Shown in pieces: positions 7,521-18,387 of a stretch of DNA of 64,000 nt. Each line of letters begins with the position of its first letter. Within the stretch, counting starts at the first letter, position 1. Below the pieces are notes generated by a model, which made no database searches, was not told the origin of the DNA, and saw only the letters and a program-made list of their open reading frames with translations. The position numbers and the translations under genes were made by a program. Source of the DNA: Vreelandella aquamarina (GTDB lineage Bacteria > Pseudomonadota > Gammaproteobacteria > Pseudomonadales > Halomonadaceae); contig NZ_JABYQT010000013.1 of the NCBI RefSeq assembly GCF_020075495.1, positions 1 to 64,000 on the forward strand. Direction: 5' to 3'.

Positions 7521-9173
7521 ATGTCGACGAAAACGCCGAAAATTCTACCTGCCACGTCCAGCGCGACGAACCCGCCGCTCATGATTGGTGATCTGCTGGA
7601 CGCCGGATTGAGCGTGGCGGGCGATAACTCAATCGTCTACCGTGACCAGCGCCGCCACGACTACCCTACGTTTCGTGAACGTGTTCACCGGCTGGCCCAC
7701 GTGCTCACCCAACAAGGCGTCGGGGCAGGGGACGTAGTGGCAGTGCTCGATTGGGACAGCCATCGTTATCTGGAGTGCTTCTTCGCGATCCCCATGATCG
7801 GTGCCGTTTTGCATACCGTGAACATTCGGCTTGCGCCCGAGCAGGTGCGCTATACCATGGACCACGCCGAAGACGTGTTCGTGCTGGTACACGAGGATTT
7901 TCTACCGCTTCTCGAACCACTCGCCAGTGATTTACCCCAGGTGCGTGGCTACCTGCTTTGCCAGGAAACGCCAGCCGAGGTGGAAACGACACTGCCGCTG
8001 GCGGGCGAGTACGAGCGCCTTTTGAGTGAACAGCCCGCGCACTTCTCCTTCCCGAGCTTCGATGAAAACGCGGTGGCGACGCTGTTCTACACCACAGGCA
8101 CCACGGGCAATCCCAAGGGCGTCTTTTTTACCCATCGCCAGCTGGTGCTGCACACTCTGGGCGAGGCCAGCGCGTTTCAGGCCCCGGGGTTTGCGCTGCT
8201 CAATCGCGACAAGGTCTACATGCCGATCACGCCCATGTTTCACGTTCATGCCTGGGGTGTGCCTTATACCGCGACGCTTCTGGGTGCTACCCAGGTGTAT
8301 CCGGGGCGCTACGAGCCCGAGATGCTGGTGTCGCTTTTGGTCAAGGAGCGGGTCGACTTCTCCCACTGCGTGCCGACGCTTTTGAACATGATCGTCAACG
8401 CCGAGGCGGTGACATCACGAAAGGTGGATCTGGCCGGCTGGAAAGTGCTGGTCGGAGGCAGTGCGCTGACGCCATCGCTGGCGCGCCGAGCATTGGCGCT
8501 GGGCATTGATACACGCAGCGCCTATGGCATGTCGGAAACCTGCCCACTGCTGACTGCCACCATCCTGCCCCGCCATATCGAGCAGGCAGATACCGAGGCA
8601 CAGCTTCCCTGGCGCTGCAAGGCGGGCCTGCCCGTGCCGCTGGTCAAGCTGCAGGTGGTCGACCCCGACGGCCAGCCGCTGCCCCACGACGGCGAAAGTG
8701 TAGGCGAAGTGCGTGTACAGGCGCCTTGGTTGACCCAGGCCTACTACAAGGAAGAGGCGCGCAGTGAAGAGCTCTGGCGCAACGGCTGGCTGCATACTGG
8801 CGATGTGGCAACCCTGGACCAGCACGGCTATCTCACCATCAGCGATCGTATCAAGGATGTGATCAAGACCGGCGGGGAATGGCTCTCCTCGCTGGAGCTT
8901 GAAAGCTACATCAGTCAGTGCCCTGACGTTGCAGAGGTCGCGGTGATTGGCGTGGCAGACGACAAATGGGGCGAGCGCCCGGCCGCACTCATCGTGCCTG
9001 CCGATCTCAACTGCCCACCGAGTAACGAAAGTATTGCCGCCTTTCTGGAACAGTTCGTCGATCAGGGCAAGCTCAACCGTTGGGCCATCCCCAAGGTGAT
9101 GCGGTTTGTCGACGTGATCCCCAAGACCAGCGTCGGCAAGCTCGATAAAAAACGCATTCGTCGCGAAATATAG
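7521..9173 (+). CDS. Fatty-acyl-CoA synthetase (AMP-binding, AlkK-type)
   Basis: A 550-residue ATP-dependent acyl-CoA ligase of the ANL superfamily, activating a medium- or long-chain fatty acid by way of an acyl-AMP. The P-loop motif YTTGTTGNPKG sits near residues 189-199, SAYGMSETCPL near 334, GWLHTGDVATLD near 422, and the C-terminal PKTSVGKLDKKRIR carries the adenylation lysine. ATG at 7521 is preceded by AAGGAG; the frame is open upstream but that stretch is non-coding in character. Length and overall motif spacing are like AlkK. It plausibly feeds the fadBA enzymes encoded 5 kb downstream. Confidence 0.9.
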   Translation: MSTKTPKILPATSSATNPPLMIGDLLDAGLSVAGDNSIVYRDQRRHDYPTFRERVHRLAHVLTQQGVGAGDVVAVLDWDSHRYLECFFAIPMIGAVLHTVNIRLAPEQVRYTMDHAEDVFVLVHEDFLPLLEPLASDLPQVRGYLLCQETPAEVETTLPLAGEYERLLSEQPAHFSFPSFDENAVATLFYTTGTTGNPKGVFFTHRQLVLHTLGEASAFQAPGFALLNRDKVYMPITPMFHVHAWGVPYTATLLGATQVYPGRYEPEMLVSLLVKERVDFSHCVPTLLNMIVNAEAVTSRKVDLAGWKVLVGGSALTPSLARRALALGIDTRSAYGMSETCPLLTATILPRHIEQADTEAQLPWRCKAGLPVPLVKLQVVDPDGQPLPHDGESVGEVRVQAPWLTQAYYKEEARSEELWRNGWLHTGDVATLDQHGYLTISDRIKDVIKTGGEWLSSLELESYISQCPDVAEVAVIGVADDKWGERPAALIVPADLNCPPSNESIAAFLEQFVDQGKLNRWAIPKVMRFVDVIPKTSVGKLDKKRIRREI

Positions 9174-9290
9174 CCGGTCGGTGACCTGTTGGGCATCGCG
9201 TGGCAGGGTCGGCAATTCTGCGTATATGGATCACACGGGCGGGGGGTGCATGCGTTACACTGTGCGCCTCACGATTAAGGAGGACACCGC

Positions 9291-11210
9291 GTGACCCTGC
9301 TACGACTCGAACAGCTGCAACTCGCCTACGGCACCCATGTACTGCTCAATCGCGCCGACCTGACGGTGGAAAAGGGCGAACGGCTGGCACTGGTCGGGCG
9401 CAACGGCACCGGCAAGTCCACGCTCCTTAAACTGGTGGCCGGCGATATCGTGGCCGATGACGGAGCGATCTGGCGCGCGCCGGGCCTGAAGATCGGCGTG
9501 CTGGCACAGGAACTTCCCGAGTCATCGGGAATGACCATCTTCGACATGGTGGCCCAGGGCTTGCCGGAAGCCGGTGAGCTTCTATCCGAATACGATCACC
9601 TGATCAACGACCCCGACCCGGACATGGACCGCATGGCGACGCTGCAGACGCGCCTGGAAGCCATTGACGGCTGGTCGTTTCATCAGCGTATCGACACGGT
9701 GCTGACCCGCCTGGGCCTGCCGCCCGCCGCCGAGATGAACTCGCTCTCCGGTGGCTGGCGCCGCCGGGTAGCACTGGCCCGCGCGCTGGTGTCCGAGCCG
9801 GACCTGCTGTTGCTCGATGAGCCCACCAACCACCTGGACCTGGACACCATTGCCTGGCTCGAGGAGCAACTGCTGGCGTTCAACGGCGCGGTACTGCTGA
9901 TTACCCACGACCGGGCGTTTCTCTCCAAGCTTGCCACCAACATTCTTGAACTCGACCGCGGCCAGCTGGGCCGCTACCCCGGCAAGTACGAGGAGTATCA
10001 GGCGCGCAAGCAGCACGAGCTAGAAGTCGAAGCCCGTGAGAACGCCGAGTTCGACAAGAAGCTCGCCCAGGAAGAGGCCTGGATTCGCCAGGGCGTCAAG
10101 GCGCGGCGTACCCGCAACGAGGGCCGCGTGCGCGCACTCGAGGCCATGCGTGCCGAACGCAGCCAGCGCCGCGAGCGCCAGGGCACGGCCAATCTGACCG
10201 TGGATCGCGGCGAGCGTACCGGCAAACGGGTGGTCGAACTCAAGGGCGTGACTCAGCGCTTCGGTGATGAGGTGATCCTGCGCGATGTGAACCTTGAGGT
10301 GATGCGCGGTGATCGTATCGGCTTTCTGGGCCGCAACGGCGCGGGCAAGACCACGCTGCTCAAGATTCTGCTGGGCGAGCTTGAACCCACCGAGGGCAGC
10401 GTTCAATTGGGCACCAACCTCAAGGTGGCCTATTTCGATCAGCTGCGCGCCGGTCTCGAGCTCGAAAAGACCGTCTATGACAACGTGGCCCAGGGCAGCG
10501 ACCGGGTCAGTATCGGCGGGCGTGATCGGCATGTGATGAGCTATCTGCAGGATTTCCTGTTCACCCCGGAGCGCGTTCGCCAGCCGGTCAAGGCGCTTTC
10601 AGGTGGTGAATCCAATCGTCTGCTGCTGGCCAAGCTCTTTACCCAGCCCGCCAACGTGCTGGTGCTGGATGAACCGACCAACGACCTGGACATGGAAACT
10701 CTGGAGCTTTTGGAAGAGCTGCTGCTCGATTTCGACGGCACGCTCTTGCTGGTTTCCCACGACCGGACCTTCATGGATAACGTGGTCACCAGCATGCTCG
10801 CCTTTGAAGGCGACGGCGTAGTGCGCGAGTATGTGGGCGGCTACACCGACTGGATTCGCCAGGGCGGGACGCTCCCGCCCGCTCCCTGGGAAGGCGCGGC
10901 GCGGCAGAAGACCGAACCCACCTCCAAAGCGTCCAAGCCTGCTGCCGAAACGCCGGCCGCGGCCCCTGCCAGGAAATCGGTCAAGCTCTCCTACAAGCTG
11001 CAGCGCGAACTCGATGCGCTGCCTGCCGACATCGAGCGTCTGGAAAGTGAAGTGGAAGTGCTCGAGCAGGAGATAGGCGACCCGGCATTCTATCAACAGG
11101 AGGCAAGCCGAGTGACCGCCAGGCTTCAGGCGCTTGAAACCGTACAGCAGCGCCTTGAAAGCGCCATGGAGCGCTGGATGGAACTTGAGGCAATGGCGGC
11201 AGGCGACTGA
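9291..11210 (+). CDS. uup: ABC-F family ATPase Uup
   Basis: A 639-residue soluble protein with two ABC ATPase domains and no membrane segment. Walker A motifs are GRNGTGKST near residue 36 and GRNGAGKTT near 346; signature motifs are NSLSGGWRRR near 149 and ALSGGESNRLL near 434; both Walker B strands end in LDEPTNHLDLDT / LDEPTNDLDMET, typical of ABC-F. The C-terminal 95 residues, rich in Lys/Glu, form the coiled coil that binds DNA in Uup. Uup acts at ribosomes and affects transposon excision. GTG start at 9291 follows TAAGGAGGACACC. A hairpin ends the gene. Confidence 0.95.
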   Translation: MTLLRLEQLQLAYGTHVLLNRADLTVEKGERLALVGRNGTGKSTLLKLVAGDIVADDGAIWRAPGLKIGVLAQELPESSGMTIFDMVAQGLPEAGELLSEYDHLINDPDPDMDRMATLQTRLEAIDGWSFHQRIDTVLTRLGLPPAAEMNSLSGGWRRRVALARALVSEPDLLLLDEPTNHLDLDTIAWLEEQLLAFNGAVLLITHDRAFLSKLATNILELDRGQLGRYPGKYEEYQARKQHELEVEARENAEFDKKLAQEEAWIRQGVKARRTRNEGRVRALEAMRAERSQRRERQGTANLTVDRGERTGKRVVELKGVTQRFGDEVILRDVNLEVMRGDRIGFLGRNGAGKTTLLKILLGELEPTEGSVQLGTNLKVAYFDQLRAGLELEKTVYDNVAQGSDRVSIGGRDRHVMSYLQDFLFTPERVRQPVKALSGGESNRLLLAKLFTQPANVLVLDEPTNDLDMETLELLEELLLDFDGTLLLVSHDRTFMDNVVTSMLAFEGDGVVREYVGGYTDWIRQGGTLPPAPWEGAARQKTEPTSKASKPAAETPAAAPARKSVKLSYKLQRELDALPADIERLESEVEVLEQEIGDPAFYQQEASRVTARLQALETVQQRLESAMERWMELEAMAAGD

Positions 11211-11219
11211 CGCTAGAAC

Positions 11220-11251
11220 CCAAGCAAGGCGCCCAGGGGCGCCTTGCTTGG
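11220..11251. terminator. Bidirectional hairpin between uup and usp
   Basis: A perfect 14-bp stem (CCAAGCAAGGCGCC / GGCGCCTTGCTTGG) with a CAGG loop lies between two convergent genes. There is no long T tract on either side, so termination may be partial or Rho-assisted. Confidence 0.75.
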
Positions 11252-11267
11252 TAAAAGGGTGGGTGGA

Positions 11268-11720
11268 TTACTCGTCGCTTTTCTCGCCTTTCTTGCCAAC
11301 CCGAACCGCCAGCACATCGCACTGGGCTCCGTGCAGCACGCCGGTCGAGGTCGAGCCCAGCAGCAGGGCAAAGCCATGGCGGCCATGAGAGCCGACCACG
11401 ATCAGATCAACGTTGTGCTCGTCGGCAAAACGGTGAATTTCCGTATCCGGCATGCCCACCACCACGTGCTGGTCGGCATGAGCAATATGAGGGGCGGCAA
11501 TTTCAGCCAGGCGCGCCTTGGCGTGGTCATCCAGTTGATCCTGAATGCTGGTCAGGTCCATGGGGATATCGCCACCGTAGGCAAAGCCGAGCGGCTCCAG
11601 GGTATGCATGATGGAAATCTTGGCGCCATCGTTGCGTGCTGCAATGGCAATGGCCCGCTCCAGCACCTTGTGGGAGTCCTTGGTTAAATCAACGGCAACC
11701 AGAATGTGATGGTAGCTCAT
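11268..11720 (-). CDS. Universal stress protein, UspA family
   Basis: A 150-residue single-domain Usp. The N-terminal strand HILVAVDLTKDS and the ATP-binding motif G-x2-G-x8-GS (GSHGRHG, G110 and G113, then GSTS at 122-125) indicate an ATP-binding member. Such proteins respond to starvation, oxidative and salt stress. A strong ribosome site (GAGGAGAAAGGTC) precedes the ATG at 11720, and the upstream region carries two palindromes. It converges on uup. Confidence 0.93.
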   Translation of the reverse strand: MSYHHILVAVDLTKDSHKVLERAIAIAARNDGAKISIMHTLEPLGFAYGGDIPMDLTSIQDQLDDHAKARLAEIAAPHIAHADQHVVVGMPDTEIHRFADEHNVDLIVVGSHGRHGFALLLGSTSTGVLHGAQCDVLAVRVGKKGEKSDE

Positions 11721-11743
11721 GACCTTTCTCCTCAGCAGTGAGT

Positions 11744-11776
11744 AACAAGAGAAACTTCTTGTTTAATAATTATTAC
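11744..11776. promoter_or_regulatory. Palindromic operator-like sites upstream of usp
   Basis: Two adjacent palindromes lie 24-56 bp upstream of the usp start. The first is AACAAGA / TCTTGTT around a 6-nt centre (11744-11763); the second is the perfect 12-mer TAATAATTATTA just after it. Symmetry and position suggest a regulator site or promoter element, but neither matches a consensus I know. Confidence 0.4.
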
Positions 11777-11876
11777 TTTAGGCGGCGCATCTGGTCTTCA
11801 CAACGATCTGCGTCATGGTTTTACGTGGTTTTATTCAACACCCGGCAAGTGTGACTTAAGTGAGGTTGGAGTAGCA

Positions 11877-12395
11877 ATGGAATGGTTGATTATCGGTTTT
11901 ATCCTGATGTTCGTCATGGCACCGGTCATGTGGCTAAAGCCCAGCCCGCGCCAGAAGCGTCAAGGAAGGCTGCGCGCCAGCGCCGCTGGGCAGGGCGCCA
12001 GCGTCAAGCTCGAGAAGCCGCCGCTGCACCATTTCAAGGGAGTGATGCCCGCCTATCGTTGGCTCTACCCGCAAGCCAACCCCGGTCCGGATTTCCTGCT
12101 GGTTCGGGATAGCCATGCAAGCAGCGCGCTTCAAGCCTACTGTGCTGGATGGCGCTGGCGAATTGCCCCGCTGCGCCCACTGCCTGACGCCGCCGAGCAG
12201 GTGCTGAAAGAGCTTCTGGAAAGACTGCCGCAAGATGCGCTGGTGGTAGAATCAACGTCTTCAGGGCTGACGCTATGGTGGTGGGAGTCGCAAACCGCCG
12301 AGCGATTTGGCGTGTACGCAACATCCTTCAACGCGCTGCGTGACATGCTCGGCGGGTTGGCCGATCAGGCGGCGAAACCCTCGGTTGCGCCATGA
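11877..12395 (+). CDS. Membrane-anchored hypothetical protein
   Basis: A 172-residue protein whose first 20 residues (MEWLIIGFILMFVMAPVMWL) form one membrane anchor, followed by a basic stretch (PSPRQKRQGRLR), so the rest should be cytoplasmic. The body contains FKGVMPAYRWLYPQANPGPDFLLVR and a Trp-rich LTLWWWES. The topology superficially resembles YajC, but the sequence does not. ATG at 11877 has GAGGTTGGAG upstream. No function can be assigned. Confidence 0.68.
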   Translation: MEWLIIGFILMFVMAPVMWLKPSPRQKRQGRLRASAAGQGASVKLEKPPLHHFKGVMPAYRWLYPQANPGPDFLLVRDSHASSALQAYCAGWRWRIAPLRPLPDAAEQVLKELLERLPQDALVVESTSSGLTLWWWESQTAERFGVYATSFNALRDMLGGLADQAAKPSVAP

Positions 12396-12421
12396 AAAAG
12401 GCGCCTCTGTGAAGAGGCGCC
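12395..12421 (-). terminator. Intrinsic terminator of the marR-like gene
   Basis: A 9-bp stem (GGCGCCTCT / AGAGGCGCC) with a 4-nt loop is followed, on the minus strand, by a run of five T. It lies 36 bp past the stop of the minus-strand regulator and also ends close to the plus-strand gene. Confidence 0.88.
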
Positions 12422-12457
12422 AGCGCGGTTCTGCAATCGGTGGTCATCAAACAGGCA

Positions 12458-12907
12458 CTAGCCAGGTGTTTCCTGATCACGAGCCTGAATCGCCAGTCCG
12501 TTTGACTCGATGATCGCAAGCCATTCATCCAGCTGTTCGATATTGTCGGCACTGAGTCCTTCAAACATCTCCGCACGGGCTTCCTGGGCAACGCTGTCGA
12601 TCTTTTCAAGCAGCGGCATGGCCGCCGGAGTAAGGTGAATACGCTTGCTGCGCCGATCATTATCACACGCGCGGCGCTCCACCAGGCCCTGCTCTTCAAG
12701 CTGACCAAGGGTGCGCACTAGAGAAGGTGCCTCGACGCCAATCACTCGCGCCAGGTCGCACTGCGGGTGGCCTTCGCCCAGCCGCCAGATATGATAAAGA
12801 GTGACCCAACGGGTCTGGGTCAGCCCCAGCGGGGCCAGCCTTCGGTCCAGAATGGAACGCCACAGGTGGGGCAGGCGTGCAAGACGAAAACCAATCGATG
12901 AAGCCAT
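12458..12907 (-). CDS. MarR/SlyA family transcriptional regulator
   Basis: A 149-residue winged-helix regulator. The central region LAPLGLTQTRWVTLYHIWRL, then CDLARVIGVEAPSLVRTLGQLEEQGLVERRACDNDRRSKRIHLT, is the MarR DNA-binding domain with the wing DNDRRSKR. The arrangement is close to SlyA. ATG at 12907 is chosen over a TTG two codons earlier because GCGAG precedes it at better spacing. Its targets are unknown; the neighbouring genes are not obvious efflux targets. Confidence 0.9.
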   Translation of the reverse strand: MASSIGFRLARLPHLWRSILDRRLAPLGLTQTRWVTLYHIWRLGEGHPQCDLARVIGVEAPSLVRTLGQLEEQGLVERRACDNDRRSKRIHLTPAAMPLLEKIDSVAQEARAEMFEGLSADNIEQLDEWLAIIESNGLAIQARDQETPG

Positions 12908-12981
12908 GGGCAACTCGCTACCAATAAAGAAAGTAAGTGGATTGTCATTAGCTGCGACGTTGAATGCAAGCCATTGGCACG

Positions 12982-14136
12982 CTAGTCATCCACAGGCTCG
13001 TCAGTACGCTTTCGATTTCCCGGCACGAAGCGGCGCAGATTCAATGCACTCAAGCCGCTGGGCATGATCGCGCTGTCGGCCACGGTAGCCAGTTGCGGGT
13101 CATCTGAAACGGTAAAGCGGATCAGTCCCAAGCGTTGACCACTGTCGGTCAGTATATCCACTCGCCAGTCACCGGTGGGGTCGCTTGGAAAATTGAGCTT
13201 GTGACTCCAGGCTCGATATCCTTGCTCTCGTCCGCCATTGATGTCGAGTTCGACGGTATCCAACGCTACGCCATTATGACGCCAGGCATGGTAAATAGTT
13301 TCGCTCAACCCGCGAGGGGCGCGGATGGCGGTATACACATAAAGCCCGTTTTCACGGATAGCCTGGGGCGTCAGGGCGATCTCGCCCTGAGGCGTTCGTT
13401 GCTGGATATCCAGCGAAGGTGAAAGGGCGGTGCTGGTCATCCAGAGCGTTGCCGGCGGCACCCAGATGCGTCCAAGCCAGGCCCCATAGGCCAGCGCCAG
13501 CGTCAGGGCGAGAAAAGCACACCAGCGCTTCAAGGAGCGGCGCTTGAGCAGATGCCAGAAGCTGGGAGCGGCGATGAGTACCATGAACGTCATGGCCAGC
13601 AGCAGGCTCTGTCCAGTGGTCAGGTGAAGCATGATGGGTAGCGTCACCAGTACGACCAGAAAGACGCACAGCGCGTGAAAGGCAAAATAGAGGCTGCGCC
13701 ATCTGCCTGCTACCTTGTAATAAAGCGGATCAATGATCGAGAGCAGGGCCATGCCGATCACCATTACGGCAAACAGCGTCTGGCCGCTGTTCCATACCGT
13801 GGTGATCAGAATGAAGGGCAGGGTAAAGAACAGCGTTTCCTGGTGAATCATCTGGGCGATGAAGGTGGTGATACCTCTTGAAAGCGTCGGATGGCCGCGC
13901 TTCGCAAGCCAGCGACCGATCAGGCTTTCAGAAAGCAGTAATATCCAGGTTAACAGCAGCCCCAGTGCCAGCGCCGCGCCCAGCCACTGTTGGCGGTCGA
14001 CCAGAAAGAAGCTGCCCAGGCCTGCGCCGAAGGCCATGGGCGGCCATAGCCAACTCCAGGGTTTGAGCCGCTCGATCCCGCGTTCGACAAAATGTTGTAT
14101 CGCCTTGACGCGTGACGGTGTCAGAAGTGCACCCAT
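12982..14136 (-). CDS. DUF5924/DUF2914 membrane protein
   Basis: A protein of about 384 residues. The N-terminal half has roughly eight hydrophobic segments (for example FGAGLGSFFLVDRQQWLGAAL and LLTWILLLSESLIG). The C-terminal 130 residues form a soluble domain with VYTAIRAPRGLSETIYHAWRHNG and TGDWRVDILTDSGQRLG, which I associate with DUF2914. The combination with DUF5924 is common in gammaproteobacteria and has no known function. The frame is open from 14232, but the stretch above 14136 is AT-rich and non-coding in character, so ATG at 14136 is preferred; its ribosome site is weak. It is divergent from fadBA. Confidence 0.78.
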   Translation of the reverse strand: MGALLTPSRVKAIQHFVERGIERLKPWSWLWPPMAFGAGLGSFFLVDRQQWLGAALALGLLLTWILLLSESLIGRWLAKRGHPTLSRGITTFIAQMIHQETLFFTLPFILITTVWNSGQTLFAVMVIGMALLSIIDPLYYKVAGRWRSLYFAFHALCVFLVVLVTLPIMLHLTTGQSLLLAMTFMVLIAAPSFWHLLKRRSLKRWCAFLALTLALAYGAWLGRIWVPPATLWMTSTALSPSLDIQQRTPQGEIALTPQAIRENGLYVYTAIRAPRGLSETIYHAWRHNGVALDTVELDINGGREQGYRAWSHKLNFPSDPTGDWRVDILTDSGQRLGLIRFTVSDDPQLATVADSAIMPSGLSALNLRRFVPGNRKRTDEPVDD

Positions 14137-14328
14137 CGATGGTATACCCGTGAACAAAAAAACATATGATCCTAGGCTTTTTGATAAATGTCGACGAACG
14201 TTGCACAAGCGCTCGAAAGCTAGGTGGTTCACTGAACGCTGAACGCACTTTCGACATCGTATCAGGACGGGGATTAGCCAAAAGTCAGGGGTTGACGTTG
14301 TTCATCAACTCAACCAAGCTTACGCTAT

Positions 14329-14342
14329 CAAACGACCGTATG
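14329..14342. promoter_or_regulatory. Possible PsrA/FadR-type operator upstream of fadB
   Basis: CAAACGACCGTATG resembles the Pseudomonas PsrA operator pattern (G/C)AAAC-N2-4-GTTT(G/C) with one mismatch. It lies 53 bp upstream of the fadB start, where a repressor of beta-oxidation would act. The match is short, so this is only a candidate. Confidence 0.3.
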
Positions 14343-14395
14343 AAATGCCGGCGAGCCGGTAGGGGCGCCAGTCCAAACTTGTGGAGAGAGCACGG

Positions 14396-16573
14396 ATGAT
14401 CTATCAAGGCAACGCCATCACGGTGGAGCGTCGTGACACCCTGGGTGGCCATCACATTGCAAGGCTTACTTTCGATCTGAAGGATGAGTCCGTCAATAAA
14501 CTGTCAAGCGCGGTAGTCAACGAACTCGGTGAGGCGGTAAATGCTCTGCAGGCGGAAAACGATCTGCAGGGGCTGGTGCTTGCCAGCGGCAAAGATGCCT
14601 TTATCGTTGGCGCCGATATTACCGAATTTCATAGCCTTTTCACCAAGGGCGAAGCGTATCTGGAAGAGATGAACCTAAAGGTTCACGATATCTTCAATGC
14701 GATAGAGGATCTTCCTTTCCCGTCGGTTGCGGCCATCAACGGGTTGGCGCTGGGCGGTGGATGCGAGGTTCTGCTGACCGTTGATTTTCGCGTCATGAGT
14801 GAAAAAGCCAAGATCGGCCTGCCGGAAACCAAGCTGGGCATCTTGCCTGGGTGGGGGGGCTGTGTGCGCCTGCCGCGCCTGATCGGTGCCGATAACGCCG
14901 TCGAGTGGATCGCCGGCGGTAGCGAAAACCGCGCCGACGCTGCGCTGAAAGTCGGCGCGGTAGATGCGGTCGTGACGCCCGAGCAGCTTGACGAGGCGGC
15001 GCTGGACATTCTCGACCGCGCGATCAGCGGTGAGCTCGATTACCAGGCGCGCCGCGCCGAGAAGAAAGCGCCGCTGAAGCTCAACGCCATCGAACAGATG
15101 ATGGCCTTCGAAACCGCCAAGGGCTACGTCGCCGGCAAGGCCGGGCCGCACTACCCGGCGCCGATTGAAGCCATCAAGGTCATCCAGAAGGGCGCCGGCG
15201 AAGAGCGCGGTCGTGCTCAGGCCATCGAGGCCAAGGCGTTTGCCAAGCTTGCAATGAGCGGCGTGGCATTCAATCTGGTCGGTCTGTTCATGAACGATCA
15301 GGTGGTCAAGAAGAAAGCCGGCAAGTATGAAAAGCAGGCCCAGCCGGTCAAGCAGACAGCGGTGCTGGGTGCCGGCATCATGGGCGGCGGTATTGCCTAC
15401 CAGAGCGCTTCCAAGGGTACGCCCATCCTGATGAAGGATATCAAGGACGAGGCCATCGAGCTTGGCCTCAAGGAAGCACGCAAGCTGTTTGCCAAGCAGG
15501 TAGAGCGTAACAAGCTCACCAACGAGCAAATGGCGGAAAAGCTGTCCAACATTCGGCCGACGCTCTCCTACGGCGACTTCGGCAATGTCGATCTGGTGGT
15601 TGAAGCCGTGGTGGAAAATCCCAAGGTGAAGGATGCGGTGCTCACCGAAGTGGAAGGCATGGTGAGCGAGGACACGATCCTTGCATCAAACACCTCGACG
15701 ATTTCGATCAATCGCCTGGCCAAGAATCTCAAGCGCCCCGAGAACTTCTGCGGCATGCACTTCTTCAACCCGGTGCACCGCATGCCGCTGGTAGAGGTCA
15801 TTCGCGGCGAAAAGACCTCCGACGCCGCCGTGGCCGCCACCGTTGCCTACGCGCGAGCCATGGGCAAGACGCCTATCGTGGTCAATGATTGCCCCGGATT
15901 TCTGGTCAATCGCGTGCTGTTCCCCTACTTTGGCGGCTTCAGTCATCTGGTCGAGCAGGGCGCCGACTTCCAGCGCGTCGACAAGGTGATGGAGAAGTTC
16001 GGCTGGCCCATGGGCCCGGCGTACCTGCTCGACGTGGTGGGCATGGATACGGCGGTTCATGCCAACGAGGTCATGGCGGAAGGCTTCCCGGACCGCATGG
16101 CGCGGGAGGGCAAGACCGCCATTCAGGTAATGTATGAAAACGATCGCCTGGGCCAGAAGAACGACAAGGGCTTCTACGCCTACGAAGAAGACAAGAAGGG
16201 CAAGCCCAGAAAGGTCAGCGACGAGCAGGCTTACGCGCTGATCAAGGACGTGGCCAAGCAGAGCAAGGAGTTCTCCGACGAGGACATCATTGCCCGCATG
16301 ATGGTGCCGTTGTGTCTCGAGACGGTGCGTTGTCTTGAAGACAACATCGTGGATACGCCGGCTGAAGCCGATATGGCACTGATCTATGGCATCGGTTTCC
16401 CGCCTTTCCGCGGAGGCGCACTGCGCTATATCGACGCCATGGGCGTTGCCGAATTCGTCAAACTGGCCGATGGCCTGGCTGATGAGCTCGGTCCACTTTA
16501 CGCGCCCACCGAGAAACTGCGCCAGATGGCTCAGAATGACGAACAGTTCTACAGCGCCTCGGCCAAGGCCTGA
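14396..16573 (+). CDS. fadB: Fatty acid oxidation complex subunit alpha FadB
   Basis: FadB is the multifunctional alpha subunit of the beta-oxidation complex, with enoyl-CoA hydratase, isomerase and 3-hydroxyacyl-CoA dehydrogenase activities. At 725 residues it matches the usual length. The crotonase part includes [16 protein letters not shown] and [17 protein letters not shown] near residues 117-130. The NAD-binding loop [16 protein letters not shown] begins near residue 322, and [15 protein letters not shown] near 455. ATG at 14396 is taken, with GGAG nine bases upstream. FadA follows after 24 bp, forming the fadBA operon. Confidence 0.96.
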   Translation: MIYQGNAITVERRDTLGGHHIARLTFDLKDESVNKLSSAVVNELGEAVNALQAENDLQGLVLASGKDAFIVGADITEFHSLFTKGEAYLEEMNLKVHDIFNAIEDLPFPSVAAINGLALGGGCEVLLTVDFRVMSEKAKIGLPETKLGILPGWGGCVRLPRLIGADNAVEWIAGGSENRADAALKVGAVDAVVTPEQLDEAALDILDRAISGELDYQARRAEKKAPLKLNAIEQMMAFETAKGYVAGKAGPHYPAPIEAIKVIQKGAGEERGRAQAIEAKAFAKLAMSGVAFNLVGLFMNDQVVKKKAGKYEKQAQPVKQTAVLGAGIMGGGIAYQSASKGTPILMKDIKDEAIELGLKEARKLFAKQVERNKLTNEQMAEKLSNIRPTLSYGDFGNVDLVVEAVVENPKVKDAVLTEVEGMVSEDTILASNTSTISINRLAKNLKRPENFCGMHFFNPVHRMPLVEVIRGEKTSDAAVAATVAYARAMGKTPIVVNDCPGFLVNRVLFPYFGGFSHLVEQGADFQRVDKVMEKFGWPMGPAYLLDVVGMDTAVHANEVMAEGFPDRMAREGKTAIQVMYENDRLGQKNDKGFYAYEEDKKGKPRKVSDEQAYALIKDVAKQSKEFSDEDIIARMMVPLCLETVRCLEDNIVDTPAEADMALIYGIGFPPFRGGALRYIDAMGVAEFVKLADGLADELGPLYAPTEKLRQMAQNDEQFYSASAKA

Positions 16574-17776
<1,203 letters not shown>

Positions 17777-17802
17777 CGCTGGTAGCAAATCCTGTCGCAG
17801 TG

Positions 17803-17830
17803 AAACGGCATCCTTCGGGATGCCGTTTTC
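17803..17830 (+). terminator. fadBA terminator
   Basis: An 11-bp stem (AAACGGCATCC / GGATGCCGTTT) closed by a TTCG tetraloop ends in a short T run, 27 bp after the fadA stop. The A-rich 5' arm gives it some bidirectional character for the convergent minus-strand gene. Confidence 0.9.
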
Positions 17831-17851
17831 TATTGTTCGGGGCAAGAGTGT

Positions 17852-18313
17852 CTAGAACAGGCCGTTGTCCAGCCCTGCGGCCATGTACATCCCAAGCTCC
17901 TCGGCCTGCTCGATAAACGTCTCATCCCATGTGCCGCGCAGTATCAGCGGCGCCTGTGCCCAGCGCCAGCCAAGCCCCGTGACGATGCTCTCGATGCCAC
18001 GCTGTGTGCCCGTGCCGTCATGCCCTGCCCGCACGTATAATCCGCAGGGCAGGCCCTGCGTGCGATCACACAGTGCGTAGAAGCTTCGATCAAAGAAATC
18101 CTTCAGGGCGCCGCTCATGTAACCCAGGTTCTCCGGCGTGCCCAGCAAGATGGCGTCGCAAGCCAGCACGTCCTGTGGGCCTGCCTCGAACGGGTTCATG
18201 ACGCGGCAGGTAACCATCTCGATAGCCTGGTGGTTCGCCCCACGCTCGACGGCCTGGCGAAGCGCGAGCGTGTTGGAAGAGGGCGCATGGGCTACGATCA
18301 GCAGCTGTTTCAT
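17852..18313 (-). CDS. Flavodoxin-like NAD(P)H-dependent oxidoreductase
   Basis: A 153-residue flavoprotein-type Rossmann fold. The N-terminal strand and loop MKQLLIVAHAPSSNT, the segment DAILLGTPENLGYMSGALKDFFDR, and HDGTGTQRGIESIVTGLGW correspond to the phosphate, isoalloxazine and ribityl contacts of FMN in flavodoxin-like reductases. The acceptor is unknown. It converges on fadA and is divergent from the DCC-type gene at 18388. Confidence 0.85.
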   Translation of the reverse strand: MKQLLIVAHAPSSNTLALRQAVERGANHQAIEMVTCRVMNPFEAGPQDVLACDAILLGTPENLGYMSGALKDFFDRSFYALCDRTQGLPCGLYVRAGHDGTGTQRGIESIVTGLGWRWAQAPLILRGTWDETFIEQAEELGMYMAAGLDNGLF

Positions 18314-18387
18314 GGTAAACCTTGGTGTTGTTTGCGTCGTGCAGATGAAGTGCCAAACTGGATAGATGTCACCTACCCTGAGCCTAT

